NCBI GenBank assembly: GCA_949316235.1
Contig: OX438743.1
Span: forward strand, 34,441,242-34,505,241
Origin: Oegoconia quadripuncta
Taxonomy: Eukaryota > Arthropoda > Insecta > Lepidoptera > Autostichidae
DNA length: 64,000 nucleotides
Direction: 5' to 3'
In this document: positions 46,475-57,655 of the stretch, piece by piece
Layout: every line of letters begins with the position of its first letter
How positions within the stretch are numbered: the stretch's first letter is position 1
Notes under the pieces: generated by a model
The model's input: the letters and a program-made list of their open reading frames with translations, nothing else
Told to the model about the DNA's origin: nothing
Databases searched by the model: none
Made by a program: the position numbers and the translations under genes

Positions 46475-48046
46475 CTTGGTGTATTTGCGTGTAACTATCA
46501 GCCACCTCAAAGTCAATATTTTCAAGCAGCCACTCCTTAGACCACCGACTTAACGAACTGCCTTCAATTGAAAATAGCCGGTACGCACGAAAACACTTGT
46601 ATAAAAATGTCACTAGAGGTCAACCATCCTTTGGGAAACGAATAGCGAATGCGACTGCGCCACGAGTGCTTCATTTCATTTTTCAGTCCTTCTCCGATCT
46701 CTCATCTGTCCAATCGGTCCGAAAAACCAAATCATATCCATATACATGCCAAAAGATCTGGCAGGACATTAGACACATGCACATATTTGGCCATGCAGTT
46801 CATGATTTGCCGCCGGCAAAGCCGGCAAAACTTTTGAGTTTAGGTGAATGTTAGTTTAGAAATTACTTCCAAATTTCCAAACAAAATATGTATCCATGTC
46901 TGTTTGTTGGTGAGCTTAATTATTCTAAACTACGCAACGCATTTTAATACGGCTTTCACTAGTATTTAGAGAATTTCTTCCAGGACGTTTATTTTTATAT
47001 TTAAGTAAACTAATTGTAATTGTGCGAAGCCGAGGCGGATCGCTAGTTAGTTATAATATATACTTGAAATCTGTTGGCCATTAAGAAAAGTAGATACCAG
47101 GTCAATAATTTCTGATTAAGTTTGTATTTAAATTAGAACTAGCCTGCATAAACAGTCATACAAGCGATAAGATCTTTAAGTGTCGCAGCACTTCGTCGTT
47201 TGACCACATTGTCGCATGTTACACACGCATTCACACTTAGTGACTTTCGCCCCTCGCTCGACTGAAAGCGATGACGCGGCGACAAGGCATAAGTTGTGCG
47301 ATGTCGTGCGACGTCGACGTCTCCATCAACATCAGTCGCGGAACATTTCTCCCCTAGTAAATACGCGGCTTTACACTCTAAAGTGTGGTGTACAGTGTAG
47401 CAGGTAGGATTTAAATCGCCAATCCACCATACTGACAAAACCATAACTAATTTAAGTATTACAACGTTATTTGACTGATCATCAGGCTTACGAATGAAAA
47501 TAAACCTTAAGGTTTTTTAGCACCAAAACGTCAACTTAAATTCGTACGGTATCATCCCACAAAAACGCAACATTAACAAAATTGATCGTCCTCTAAAAGC
47601 CACAGAAAAATCCAGCAATCCTTACGGCCACGAAAGTAAAAAGAAAATCACAAAATTGCTCCATACAATAGCACCCCAAAGAGCCGTTTTTTACCACAAA
47701 TTATTCGACTCTCCCTAAATTCACCACATTTAGCTCAAGTAGTTAACAATACGAGATAGAACGTAAATACTGGCATTAAAGGATACAAATTTTAAATCGT
47801 AATAACGAATCCTTGGCGATTAATAATAAAACACTAAAATTATACATATGATAACTTATATTATAAGTTTGTATTGTTTGTACAGAGTTTGTAAATAAAT
47901 AAAATAATACGTTATTCAACATAAAGAGAGATCAATGATATTCACTTTGACGCCATTCTAATGCCTATTAATTTATATTAATTATGAGATATTAATGTGA
48001 GAATATTAATTTCAATACTCATTAGGCATTAATAGCTGTTGTCTCA
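46475..48046. other. No gene recognised; repeat scraps
   Basis: 46870-47050 resembles an RTE-like tail (GCGAAGCCGAGGCGGATCGC TAGTT). 47140-47445 is a GC-richer patch (GTGCGATGTCGTGCGACGTC) with overlapping frames on both strands and no recognisable domain; it is likely TE debris. 48047 is the end of gene C. Confidence 0.35.
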
Positions 48047-51000
48047 CTAACATAATTTACTTTTAAAAAACTCTACTACATTTCTAAAGGCTCTATAACT
48101 CGGAGTACATATTATGATTAAAGTATAAGTGGACGTTATACCTATCATGAGATATGAAAATTCATCAGACGCCCACTTCCTAAAACTACTTTTATTGTAT
48201 CCAAAAGCCAGACATACCGTTGATAACGCGAAGGCAGCAGTACCAAGAACTATGTGGCTTATTTTAGAGATCCTTGGCGGAATGTAGCGACGTAGCTCAA
48301 CCACATACAGAGATGACACTCCATTGATAAGGCTTACGCAAGTGAAAATGAGCGCAGCCAGTGCTGTAAAAACGAAATTAATCAAAATTAAAGGATGAAT
48401 TGTGATTAACTCTAACCTCATCCGTGGCTCAATTTAAACAACAATTATTATATTACTAGATTTCCGCCCGCGACTTCGTATGCGTGAGAGATTTCATCAA
48501 TATCGGTTCAGCAAAAAAAATGCCTACAGGTACCTATGTTTATCCAGGTTCTGATCCGTCATCATACAAATCCGTCCAGCCGTTACTTAGGCATGAAGAG
48601 TTAACAAACATACATACATAGACACACAAACTTTCGCATTATAGTATTGTATTATAATTGTTTTTATTTGTTAAACAAACGAGCTGACTGCAACCTTTAA
48701 CCGTACCAGCTATTCTTTCCCATGTGACAATTCCATGACATTGAATGGGATATTTGTAGGTTAGGTTACTCACCCAGTTTTCCGTGAATCGTGGTAAAGT
48801 TGACAGCCTTCGCCTTCATCATGATGGCTGACCCTGCTATGGCAAAGATCGAGCCAGCGAGCTGAAGGATCCAGTGCGCCCTGCGACGATGTCCGTACGT
48901 GAGAGTGGAAGACCAGCCGTTATTGCTGTTGAGACTGAGTATCGCGTGAGACATTAATAGTTGATACTGCAACAAATCATACCATTAAATGCCTTGTAAT
49001 ATTATTGGGCTGACATTAAATTAAGAGAATATATATATAGCTTTCCGCTCGCGGCTTCACCTGCGTGGAATAGCTTTATCGCGCATATGTTAATCCAGGT
49101 TATATTCTACCTATATACCAAATATCATCCAAATCCGTTCAGCCGTTTTGCCGTGATTGAGAAACAAACAAACAAATATACCATCTTTCGCATTTATAAT
49201 ATTAGTTAGATTACAGCTTACTTCACACCAATAATTGGCAGATGAATTTAACGACGAACTAAGATTTTGGGATCAAAACGAAGCAGTTGATGCAGTGGCG
49301 TGCCTAGGGTTATAGAGAGAGCAAGCCCGATTTTTTTTTGTGCCCAACGGGATCGCCCTTGACCTCAATGACAACTGATGTTAAGTGAAGATGAGGGCGA
49401 AGGCGGTAGCGTACTGACCCGGAAACAAACCCCATCTTATTTTTTTTATGATTGATTTGTGGTTTTCACACAGTTAATGAGGTTCAATCCATCAATTTGC
49501 CTCTTTCCTATTCAATCCGTAAGGTCATATGCAATTTTAATTCTTTAAATTAAAGAAAAAAATCGGTAGTTTGAAGTTGATATCCAAATCGAATACTGTA
49601 AGGCATGCCGGGCTTCTCCGCTTATATGATAGCACCGCCACTGTGGATGTAACTAGCAGTAAATCCTTAATTTGCTATTTTCGACACACTTGTGCAAAGA
49701 CGAATTCAAATATAGAATTATCTATACATATCAACCCTACATAATATTCAACTATGATCAGGCCAGTGGCGTGCCTAGGGTTTCAAAATAGGGCAAGACC
49801 GATTGTGAAAAAGGATTGTGAGGGGAGACGGGGCGGGGGGGACCTGGAGCCGCTTATGCGTTCCCAGGTCCTCCCTACTGCCGAGGAAGGTCGCCGGGGG
49901 GTTTTAATGGGTAGGACCGCTCCGATCTGGAGCGGGGAGTCCCACATATCGCTGATGCCCGTCGGCGGCGGGTTGAACGCGTATATGCGCTTCCCATCGA
50001 CGACAAAAAAAAATGGTTTTTGTGTTTTTTAACACAGCTAGTTAATTTAGATAGGTAACCATGTTAGGTTACGACGTTTCAGTTTGACAAGTGCGAATGT
50101 TAAATCAAAGATTTCCTAGACTGTTTAAATAGTATAGTAATAGTCCTGATCCAGTATTTAGTAAGGCTGGCCGGGCTTTTGGGCTTATATGAAGGTACAG
50201 CCTTAGTATCAGGCATTGGGTAGTCAATTCAAATCCAAGACGTTAACTGCACATGCGACCATGTGCAAAATGGAAGTTGAACGTGAAATTTCGAAAGGGG
50301 CCTAGAAATCTATAACAATGAGGCCAAATGTTAACATTTGAAACAAACGGAATTGCTGCCCTGCTTTTACTTGCCTAAGACTGTAAAAAGAAGAACTCCT
50401 ACTCGACCAATGTATGAAATACTTGATTTCTTTAATTTTCAAACTAAGTCTAAATAAACATCCTTACCTTCAAGTATTACAGAACGACCTTTTAGAAGAA
50501 ATATTATTCTGACCAATTAGTAGGTGTCTAGGGTATTTTAACCAGTCGTTATTTTTCATACTAATTATATTGATATTGATTAGAATTGAACTACCTCAAA
50601 CATCAACTACCTAAAGGAATAAATTTAGCTTGCTATGACTCTGAGTACCTTTGGTAAGCACCTCTAGCATGACGTATCACACGTCATATTATGCGTATTC
50701 GCTTCACACGCCACTTATACATTCTACTCGCGTTATCAATAAGTGATGGTAATTGATAGAACTTGTTGAATATTATCTATTCTACTAGATAGACAATTCA
50801 ATCGGATATAATGAATCATCATAACAAACCAAGTTAATTTCAGTATATTTGTACAAGATCGCGGCAGTAAGCTCGAAAGCTTCAATCATAGTAGTGTTAT
50901 GGCAATTCTCGTATCGTATCCACACTAATATTAGTAGGGAACTCCATTCTAGAAGTTGACTTAAGCAGTAATGCATGCATACGAACCCATTAATGAATGT

Positions 51001-52276
51001 TACTTTTGATATCAACTACTATTTAATCTATCAATCAATATTATGTCATACCATTTATCGCTCGTGACATACCCACACCAATATTAGTAGGGAACTCCAT
51101 TGAAGAAGTTGATGATGAGAGTTAGAGTCCTAGGATCAGAGATCCGGTTAGAAATGCCAAAATTAAGACAGTAATTTAATAAATGTTACTTTTGATACTA
51201 TCTAATCAGCAATCAATAATATATCATATCATTCATTGCATATGCTCCTCCTCCTTCTCCTTAACGCCACAGAGAGTGCTGTTAGAGTGGCTAAGTTTTG
51301 GTCCAATCAAACTTGAAATTGCCTCGACACGAAAAGAAGAAGATTGCATATGCTACATGTAAAAGTTAAATTCTGAAGTATATCAACTACATCAACACAA
51401 CTCATATAAATACCAATGAATAATTCAACAAGGTATTCCCTTGTTTTTATCAGTTTCTATGAAGTTTACAAGATTACAAGGAAGCACTTCCACAAACATA
51501 GATAAGTGAAATGGATTATTTTGACGTTTTTCTGAAGATAAAGTAAAATCACGAGAGAGTGGAATTGGGGTGAGACTCAATTGAAATGGTAAAGAGCAAA
51601 TGTGTTGGGGTTTCCGGGTCAGTACGCTTCCACCTTCGACCTCATCTTCACTTAACATCAGGTGTAATTGAGGTCAAATACTAACCCGTTTTACCATAAA
51701 AAAAGCAGGCCATATCTCACATATTATTGTTAAAGAATCCAATGGAGAGCGCCATTCGGTAAGAGAAACATTGGACGGCGCATAGGCGACATGAAAATCG
51801 TGACTACTGGATGCGGTATACATAAGACAGTTCGAAATGGAAATCCCTGACAGACATGTATATTCAGTAGTAGATCTTTATCGATCATCATTATTATTAC
51901 AGCTTGTCTCTAATCTACATTAGAGACAAACTGTAATAATAATGATGATCGATAAAGTTAAGAAAACACTTAACGTCCACTCCAGAGTTAAGACATGTTG
52001 TGAACTTACCCCAGTCACAGACAATCCAATATGTAGTTCAAAAGTACTGATATGTGTAGACTTAAAAGCGAACCACAATGTCACAAATACACTGGCAGCA
52101 ATAAGAGAATGCACAATAGAATTTAAGCACGCACCAAAAACTTTCCACTTGTATTGGGTCGATTCACTCCTACTAGCTGCGAGAAGTTCCCGAGTATCTT
52201 CATTCAGAACTTGAATTTCTTCATGCTGTATATCCTGTGGAGTCAGGAGTGGTGTATTTTCATTTGCCATATCCAT
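48047..52276 (-). CDS. Gene C: cytochrome b561 family protein (CYB561D2-like), 258 aa
   Basis: Exons in transcript order: 52276-52010, 48966-48774 and 48363-48047, introns of 3,043 and 410 bp with GTAAGT and GTGAGT donors. The four heme-ligand histidines are 82 (ELHIGLS), 120 (RRAHWILQ), 150 (IHGKLA) and 190 (ISHIVLG). Exon 2 is exactly the 193 bp seen in A and B, and both intron phases match. Distinctive is the N-tail MDMANENTPLL: E-N-T-P-L-L fits the [DE]xxxL[LI] acidic dileucine sorting signal, which would direct the protein to endosomes or lysosomes, where a b561 ferrireductase would make sense (inference). ATG 52276 is chosen; the next ATG two codons on would keep the motif. Intron 1 holds hAT-like, SINE and LINE debris plus a long hairpin. 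Confidence 0.9.
48455..48650 (-). mobile_element. RTE-like LINE tail in intron 2 of gene C
   Basis: ACTAGATTTCCGCCCGCGAC, then TTCGTATGCGTGAGAG and AAATCCGTCCAGCCGTTACT. Diverged relative of the tail at 49038. Confidence 0.5.
49038..49215 (-). mobile_element. RTE-like LINE tail in intron 1 of gene C
   Basis: AGCTTTCCGCTCGCGGCTTC, ACCTGCGTGGAATAGCTTTA, ATCCAAATCCGTTCAGCCGT and a closing TTATAATATTAGTTAG. Confidence 0.55.
49293..49641. mobile_element. hAT-like MITE containing a SINE
   Basis: Starts CAGTGGCGTGCCTAGGG and ends AGCACCGCCACTG, an imperfect inverted pair; CAGTGGCG termini are usual for hAT elements. A family b SINE fragment (minus, 49331-49448) sits inside. The expected 8-bp target duplication is not clear. 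Confidence 0.5.
49763..50215. mobile_element. Second hAT-like MITE copy disrupted by a GC-rich LINE-like insert
   Basis: The CCAGTGGCGTGCCTAGGGTT start and GGCCGGGCTTTTGGGCTTAT near the end parallel the first copy. About 49810-50010 is much richer in GC than its surroundings and reads GVLMGRTAPIWSGESHISL in one frame; it resembles part of a non-LTR element but I cannot place the clade. Confidence 0.4.
50220..51590. other. Interior of gene C intron 1, nothing assigned
   Basis: AT-rich; the phrase CCACACTAATATTAGTAGGG AACTCCATT near 50920 and again near 51073 marks a local duplication of about 40 bp. No exon-like frame. Confidence 0.35.
51598..51706 (+). mobile_element. SINE (family b) 3' end
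   Basis: GTTGGGGTTTCCGGGTCAGT, CGACCTCATCTTCACTTAAC, ATTGAGGTCAAATACTAACC and a short A-run close the element. Confidence 0.6.
51876..51957. repeat. Near-perfect 39-bp hairpin in intron 1 of gene C
   Basis: The arms 51876-51914 and 51919-51957 pair over 38 of 39 bases around a 4-nt loop (CTAC). They begin CTTTATCGATCATCATTATT and end TTGTCTCTAAT. It lies only about 50 bp downstream of the exon 1 donor in the transcribed direction. Confidence 0.85.
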
Positions 52277-52409
52277 CCTGGCAACTTTATTCTAAACACT
52301 CGAGATTTGTTTGCTGTTTCTGTCTTTGACACAGTATATTAACTGATTGAACAAATAACAATTTATAGAAAGCCGTTGGACAATGAGTAAGTTCAGTCAC
52401 GCATCTTTT

Positions 52410-52465
52410 ATCAGAGATAAATTTCTCACGTCTCTGTGATAATGATAACAGTTGGTCTACGAAAT
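52410..52465 (-). promoter_or_regulatory. Cluster of GATA-type motifs upstream of gene C
   Basis: TTATCAGAGATAAAT, TGATAATGATAAC and ATGATAACG lie within about 70 bp, 120-190 bp upstream of the gene C start. GATA factors often drive midgut or fat-body genes in insects; no binding data are implied. Confidence 0.3.
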
Positions 52466-52515
52466 GATAACGTAGCCTGACGATTGAATGAAATAGGGCT
52501 GCAAATTACATAAAT

Positions 52516-52521
52516 TTTATT
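52516..52521 (-). terminator. Poly(A) signal candidate, gene D
   Basis: AATAAA on the minus strand about 275 bp after the gene D stop. It falls in the short spacer before the gene C promoter. Confidence 0.35.
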
Positions 52522-52792
52522 ACTTACAAATTGTCCTTCCAAATAAGCGGATGATTAATATATTGCAATAATAAACAAAGTTTAGAAATGGTAATCATAT
52601 TGAACAAAAGATAGAAGTGGTTATTACTTAAAATTATCTAGACGATAAAAAGGCACTTCGATATTTACAACATTTTTAATTCTAAAAACAGACCAAAATA
52701 AAAATAAGAAAATATCCTACAGATCAATCATGTATATGATATAATTCTAGATAGCATTACTGTTCAATAACATAAATTAAGAATTCATAGAA

Positions 52793-54718
52793 CTATAATC
52801 TCAACTCTTGTAATAATTTAAGAAATGATCCTGTCAAGATAAATATCGTATAAAAAACTACAAAGCCTATCAAAATACATGAAATAGTTGCATCAGCCCA
52901 AATTCCAAATAAAGGATGCATCAGGCCTGAGACAATAGTGACACTAGATAATAAGAATGTTGGTATACCGACACCCAAATGTACTACTTTCACATATTTA
53001 TTTTTGGAGAACAATGTTGCGAGACCCATAACCACGCTTACAAAAGCAAAAGAGGCCGTGATTATACCTGAAACATAAAAAAGGGCAAGAATATTAACTA
53101 GGTTAACATAAAAATTAATGTATCACATCCCTATCAAATCAAAATGCAATCAATGCGATGAAATGCGTTTAGTTGAGCTACTTCAGTAATATTTTTGCGA
53201 ACGTACATTTATCATCATTGTCGCTATCCACTGCTCCCGAGAATGTCAAAGTATTCAATTAGGAATTTTTTTTGTTAAAGCGTTTTTAAAGAGTATTTCA
53301 ATAGATTAAATGGAAAATAAAACAAAATCAAACGTTTACCCATTAGTCCGTGAAACTTAATCGGTTTTTCTCCATCAACCACTGCCAGGAATGTGATGAT
53401 GCCGAAAATGGCCGCACAAATTTGTAGGGCAGTGTGGGCGTATCTCCTGTGTTTCAATCTCAATGGAGCGGACCAACCGTTTGCAAAGTTTAAACTCAGT
53501 ATAGCTTCGGCTGAGAATAAATGAAACTGGAAAAGAGATAAAAATATATAAATAAATTAAATCAAGTTAATTTCGACGTGTACTTTTTTTTTTTTTTGCT
53601 TTAGTTACTTTCTTAAAACTAACCTTTTAGCCTAGGTATGTATTTATGTGTGAATTTGTGCGAGTTCGTGTGTGTGTACATTTGTGTGTATGTATATGTC
53701 TGCTAGTTAGGCGTAAGTAAATAACTATAAACAGTAAAGAACTACGAATTCTACTGTTTTGAAAATCTTTATAGATATTGCTCAACTACATTATTTTACG
53801 TAAATTCTATGCAAATATAATGTGCGAATGTGTTTATTTGTATTCATTATATAAAGTCACGTCAGTTTCCCGTAGGAGTAGGCAGAGACCACAGACTTCC
53901 ACTTACTGCGATCCTGACACACCTCTTTTCCTTCATTCACTCTCATAAGATTGTTCATACATGCATAATAATACAGAATCAACAGCATCCTTATAAAAAC
54001 TATTTCACAAATTCTCATTTTTTACTACAATTCTTATAATGTAATTCGGTGGAAAGTCACTATTAAATAATAATCATTAAACAATCTAAATCTAGCTAAA
54101 AATCAAAAGTAAAAACCGAACTAAATAATAAATTATTTACACTATAAATATAATATTACAAATATACAATTAAAATTGATTAAAATAAAAAAAAATAGTC
54201 AATGAAATACATACAACAAATAGAACAAAACGAATGTAGGTATGTAATAATCAAAGTCACCAGAAAGTAAAATATCACTTTGAATGTATGTAATGCAAAC
54301 CAAGTGTACCTCAATGATTAGTACACATGAGTGTAACGAGCAAGGAAAATGAAGAACAAACCAGTTTCATCACGTGTGATAAAAAGGGGCCAGAGAATGT
54401 GTGTGCTACCTTAATTGGGTAATACAAATCTACCATCATCTACCTCAGGACAAATCATCCAATGAAATGCTATATCTATCTGATTTTAATATTACACAAG
54501 ATAATACTTACAGCACAGCAGCCGAAAGCAGCATGTATATCGTCGGTTTTGAATGAATAGTAAAATATAGTCATATTTATAGCTCCTATCAATAAATGAG
54601 ATATGCCAATTCCAATAGCCAACCACACAGTCCTGCAATATTCACCCCTAGATTCAATTACTAAAACTCTAATAGGGCCAGACAATCTCACTTTGCTTCG
54701 TTGTTTCTTTAAGGGCAT
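52793..54718 (-). CDS. Gene D: divergent cytochrome b561 family protein, 222 aa
   Basis: Exons 54718-54512, 53526-53340 and 53067-52793; introns of 985 and 272 bp, donors GTAAGT and GTAAAC, acceptors CAG. Intron phases match the other members. The histidines remain: 62 (DDIHAAFG), 100 (RRYAHTALQ), 128 (KFHGLMG) and 161 (VKVVHLGVG). It is the most divergent copy: the N-tail is short and basic (MPLKKQRSKVRLSG), HWILQ has become HTALQ, the exon 2 loop is two codons shorter, and the loop between helices 4 and 5 is reduced to FSKNKYVKV. All splice sites and the frame are intact, so it is probably functional but on a separate evolutionary course. ATG 54718 is the first in frame. Confidence 0.85.
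53855..53940 (-). mobile_element. LINE 3' tail in intron 1 of gene D
   Basis: GTAGGAGTAGGCAGAGACCA, CAGACTTCCACTTACTGCGA and TCCTGACACACCTCTTTTC are the reverse complement of the tail at 26930-27015. Confidence 0.6.
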
Positions 54719-54759
54719 TTTGCTTTTTAGGTTACTAATTTGTCACAATTCATTAATTA

Positions 54760-55245
54760 AACGTGTTTATAGAATAGAACTTTAGCAAAAGATATACAGC
54801 ATTCTTAAATATATACTAAACATAAAAAGAAACGATAAAGAAAATATGTATAAAAATAATAATATTTACAAAAACATCGCTTCGTGTCGGGTGTCAGTGT
54901 CATAAATTATAAAGACATTGTCATCATAACCTTCAAAAGAACCAGAGATAATAATCTAGTTGGTTAAATGTTAGGTTGGAATGGAATTGGGTTCGAACCG
55001 AAGATTTCATGAACATTAAAATTCACATTTTAACCTAAATCCAGCACCAAAAGATCTTTCCACCAAAAGACATCTATAGACATGCACGTACCTATTAACG
55101 GCGATGAGCTCACCCCCTGTCACGTGTGCATATCTTTCGAATGGTGAACGTAGAGTCCACGCCACCACTCAAGTCTGACTTATTTACGTGTCCTTGAACT
55201 GTTCGTAACATAATTATAGAAAATCTGGATGGTTTTTTCTACCAA
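54760..55245. other. Spacer upstream of gene D
   Basis: No coding sequence. A reverse fragment of the GTGACAGGGGGTGAGCTCATCG repeat family lies at about 55080-55135. Confidence 0.35.
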
Positions 55246-55247
55246 CC

Positions 55248-55466
55248 TTAGGGAGAAATTAGGGAGGGACCTAAACGGAAGCGTACGGTATAGCAGTGAT
55301 TACGTAAATACTCAATAAATGAGGATAAGGATGGCAACACCAGCATGACAAGTGCCCACAGAAAATATAAAATAACAGAGAAGTAAAAACCTATAAAACT
55401 GCCAGCAACACAGGGTGTAATCGTTAAGGCGGTGATTGGCCCGAGCTTCCAATCGTAATATATCAT
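55248..55466 (-). other. Hydrophobic 72-codon frame, unassigned
   Basis: Contains about 45 hydrophobic residues in two helix-like stretches (TPCVAGSFIGFYFSVILYFL and WALVMLVLPSLSSFI). It lies between genes D and E on their strand, but it lacks the b561 histidine motifs and no flanking exons with matching phase were found. It could be a chance frame, a TE scrap or a last exon of something else. Confidence 0.2.
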
Positions 55467-55761
55467 GGAGTACTAATCCTCATGACATGTTCCTTGTACA
55501 GACTTGCTCCACTTTTTCAGGCAGTCGTCAAGATATTGACGTGACTACGTCTTAACCATTGTAACTTAAAATGGTCAGACGTGATTGATATTATTGTTGA
55601 TTATCTCATCATCGGTATCGTCATCGATAACGTTGACCAATGAGATTCCATGAAATTGCCGAGCGAGCGATGAGCCAACCAATGTCAGAACGATGTCAGA
55701 CGATGACGATAACGATGAAATTAGGTAATAGAACCCTTCACTTCACTAAATATTATAGGTT

Positions 55762-55895
55762 CATGGAGTTCGCTGGTTTGAATCCCAGCTAGTGTAGTAC
55801 TCGGTTCGGTTTATGGTATTTTCGTCAGCCTAACTGGCTACCACCGTCTTATCTAAGGCAACCGCTAAGCAGCAAAGCAAGATTGTGTATACAAA
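55762..55895 (+). mobile_element. SINE (family b) 5' part
   Basis: GCTGGTTTGAATCCCAGCTA (B-box-like), AGTACTCGGTTCGGTTTATG and AACTGGCTACCACCGTCTTA TCTAAGGC. Confidence 0.55.
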
Positions 55896-56177
55896 TCTTT
55901 TAACCCCCTACAAAAGCAACGGGTATTGGTTTGATGGGGTCGTGTGTTTATAGGAGCAGTCGGATAAATGCACATCGAGTTTTTTTATATGAAAAACTAA
56001 ACGAGTGAACATGTTTTTAGCCATGTTTTTAGCATATTTAGCATTTAACACAGTTTTTGGTGCATTTTAGTCTTTCGAGGCTTTTCTAATTTCATTTTTC
56101 ATATTTAAAATTAAACCTGGAGATACGTTCTTAGCTATGTTTCATGGAAATTGGTTAAGCCGTTTCGAAGATAATCT

Positions 56178-56321
56178 ACCTGCCTGCGTAGCATGACATC
56201 GTTTGTCGCGCGCGAATTAGGAGTGAGAGTGCGATAGTTGTATATTTCGTCCAAGCTAATGAGCAGGGCAAATGGTTATCTCGCGCGACATAAACGTTTA
56301 TGGCGCCTGTCATGCTACGGG
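56178..56321. mobile_element. GTAGCATGACA MITE, copy 2
   Basis: Starts GTAGCATGACATCGTTTGTC and ends GGCGCCTGTCATGCTAC; interior GTATATTTCGTCCAAGC and CGCGCGACATAAACG. Inverted relative to 27956-28085. Confidence 0.65.
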
Positions 56322-56479
56322 GCTGAACCATAATCATTTGTTAACCGACTAAATTTCATCAATGTTTTTGGGGGTTTTATAAATGTTCAATTTATAGTAT
56401 ACGGTCTCTGTATGCAATCCACTTATCTGCATTGTTATGAACAATCTGCACCACGTTCTCTCGGCCGACCTTGCCCCCG

Positions 56480-56608
56480 TAGAATGATATCGTTAATCGC
56501 GCGCAACGCGACGTGAGAGTGGGAAAGTTGTATATTTCATCCAAACGATTGAGCAAGACAAATATTATTTCGCGCGACATAAACGTTTATCGCGCCTGTC
56601 ATGGTACT
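56480..56608. mobile_element. GTAGCATGACA MITE, copy 3 (diverged)
   Basis: Starts GTAGAATGATATCGTTAATC and ends CGCGCCTGTCATGGTAC, same orientation as copy 2, 160 bp away. The terminal repeats have drifted. Confidence 0.55.
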
Positions 56609-56609
56609 A

Positions 56610-57240
56610 GTGCAGGTCGCTGCTCAGGGTGGCCGTTATCATAAACCCTCATCAGTCTATTGTTTGACATAAGATTCACGACACCAATCCTCCGTCTTCC
56701 TCGACCAACCACTTCAGCTACCTTTTTCCGCTTATCAGTCCTTCGAACGTAAATAAATTACTTAGGTATGTGATCGACCGACCGACGTTGCTACAGTACG
56801 GCCGCTTAGTTCTACAGTTCCGAAGCCAACCAGTAAAATCCAAGTGCTTGTCGGAATTCGCACCTTTAGGGTCCCGTACCAAATGTAGATTATAAGACAT
56901 CTGTGCACGCTACGCGAAATATTTTTAAATATTTTTTATACTTCACCTGGGCTTATATGATTCGTTTTACGAGTCCAATATATTGCACTTGGTGTCGAGC
57001 GTCTGATGATGGAGCCAGGAGGTGGATGGTGGAACTCTTCAGTGGCTACTAGTAAACCCCTGGAGTTTGGGCTCATTTGATTCGTTTTGATGAGTCCAAT
57101 ATATCGCACTTGGTGTCGAGGGTCTTTTTAAACTACATATTTTCCAAACCCAATCCATTGATCTAATTTTAAAAAATCAACCCTGGGTCTCTCAGACATC
57201 GTAGCAAAAGAATAATTAGTAACACCTTGCATTGTTAATA
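56610..57240. other. No gene; short local repeat
   Basis: The phrase GATTCGTTTTACGAGTCCAA TATATTGCACTTGGTGTCGAG (about 56960) recurs near 57080 with small changes, a local ~120-bp-spaced duplication. Nothing else assigned. Confidence 0.35.
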
Positions 57241-57244
57241 ATAA

Positions 57245-57478
57245 TAATAAATAAATATTTCGGACACTTACACCAATCATCTAGTCCCAAACTAAGCGAA
57301 GCTTGTGCTCTGGATACTAGATAACGGATAAACCTACATAAATATTTATATGAACATCCAAGATTCGGGAATAAATGTTCGTATTCATCACACAAATATT
57401 TACCCCTCGCGGGATTCGAACCCGCAACCGTTGGTTTCGCTGATAGGGTCACTATCCACTACACCAATCGGTCGTCCT
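57245..57478 (-). mobile_element. tRNA-headed SINE (family a), near full length
   Basis: Reverse complement gives the AACGGTTGCGGGTTCGAATC B box and CCGCGAGGGGTAAATAT, then the body and TAAATATTTATT end. Adjacent to the 3' side of gene E. Confidence 0.7.
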
Positions 57479-57481
57479 ATT

Positions 57482-57487
57482 TTTATT
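57482..57487 (-). terminator. Poly(A) signal candidate, gene E
   Basis: AATAAA on the minus strand about 170 bp after the gene E stop, just before the SINE head. Confidence 0.4.
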
Positions 57488-57655
57488 AATTATCCATAAT
57501 AATATGATTCTTGAAACTATGCATAAACATCACTATCGATTTTGTGAAATAATTCATGATTTGGTTCTCTTTTTCAACTTCAACTATCAATTTCACCAAA
57601 CATAAGGTGCTTACCCATTGTAACTACAAAAAAAAATGTGCATCTGTAGTAAAAT

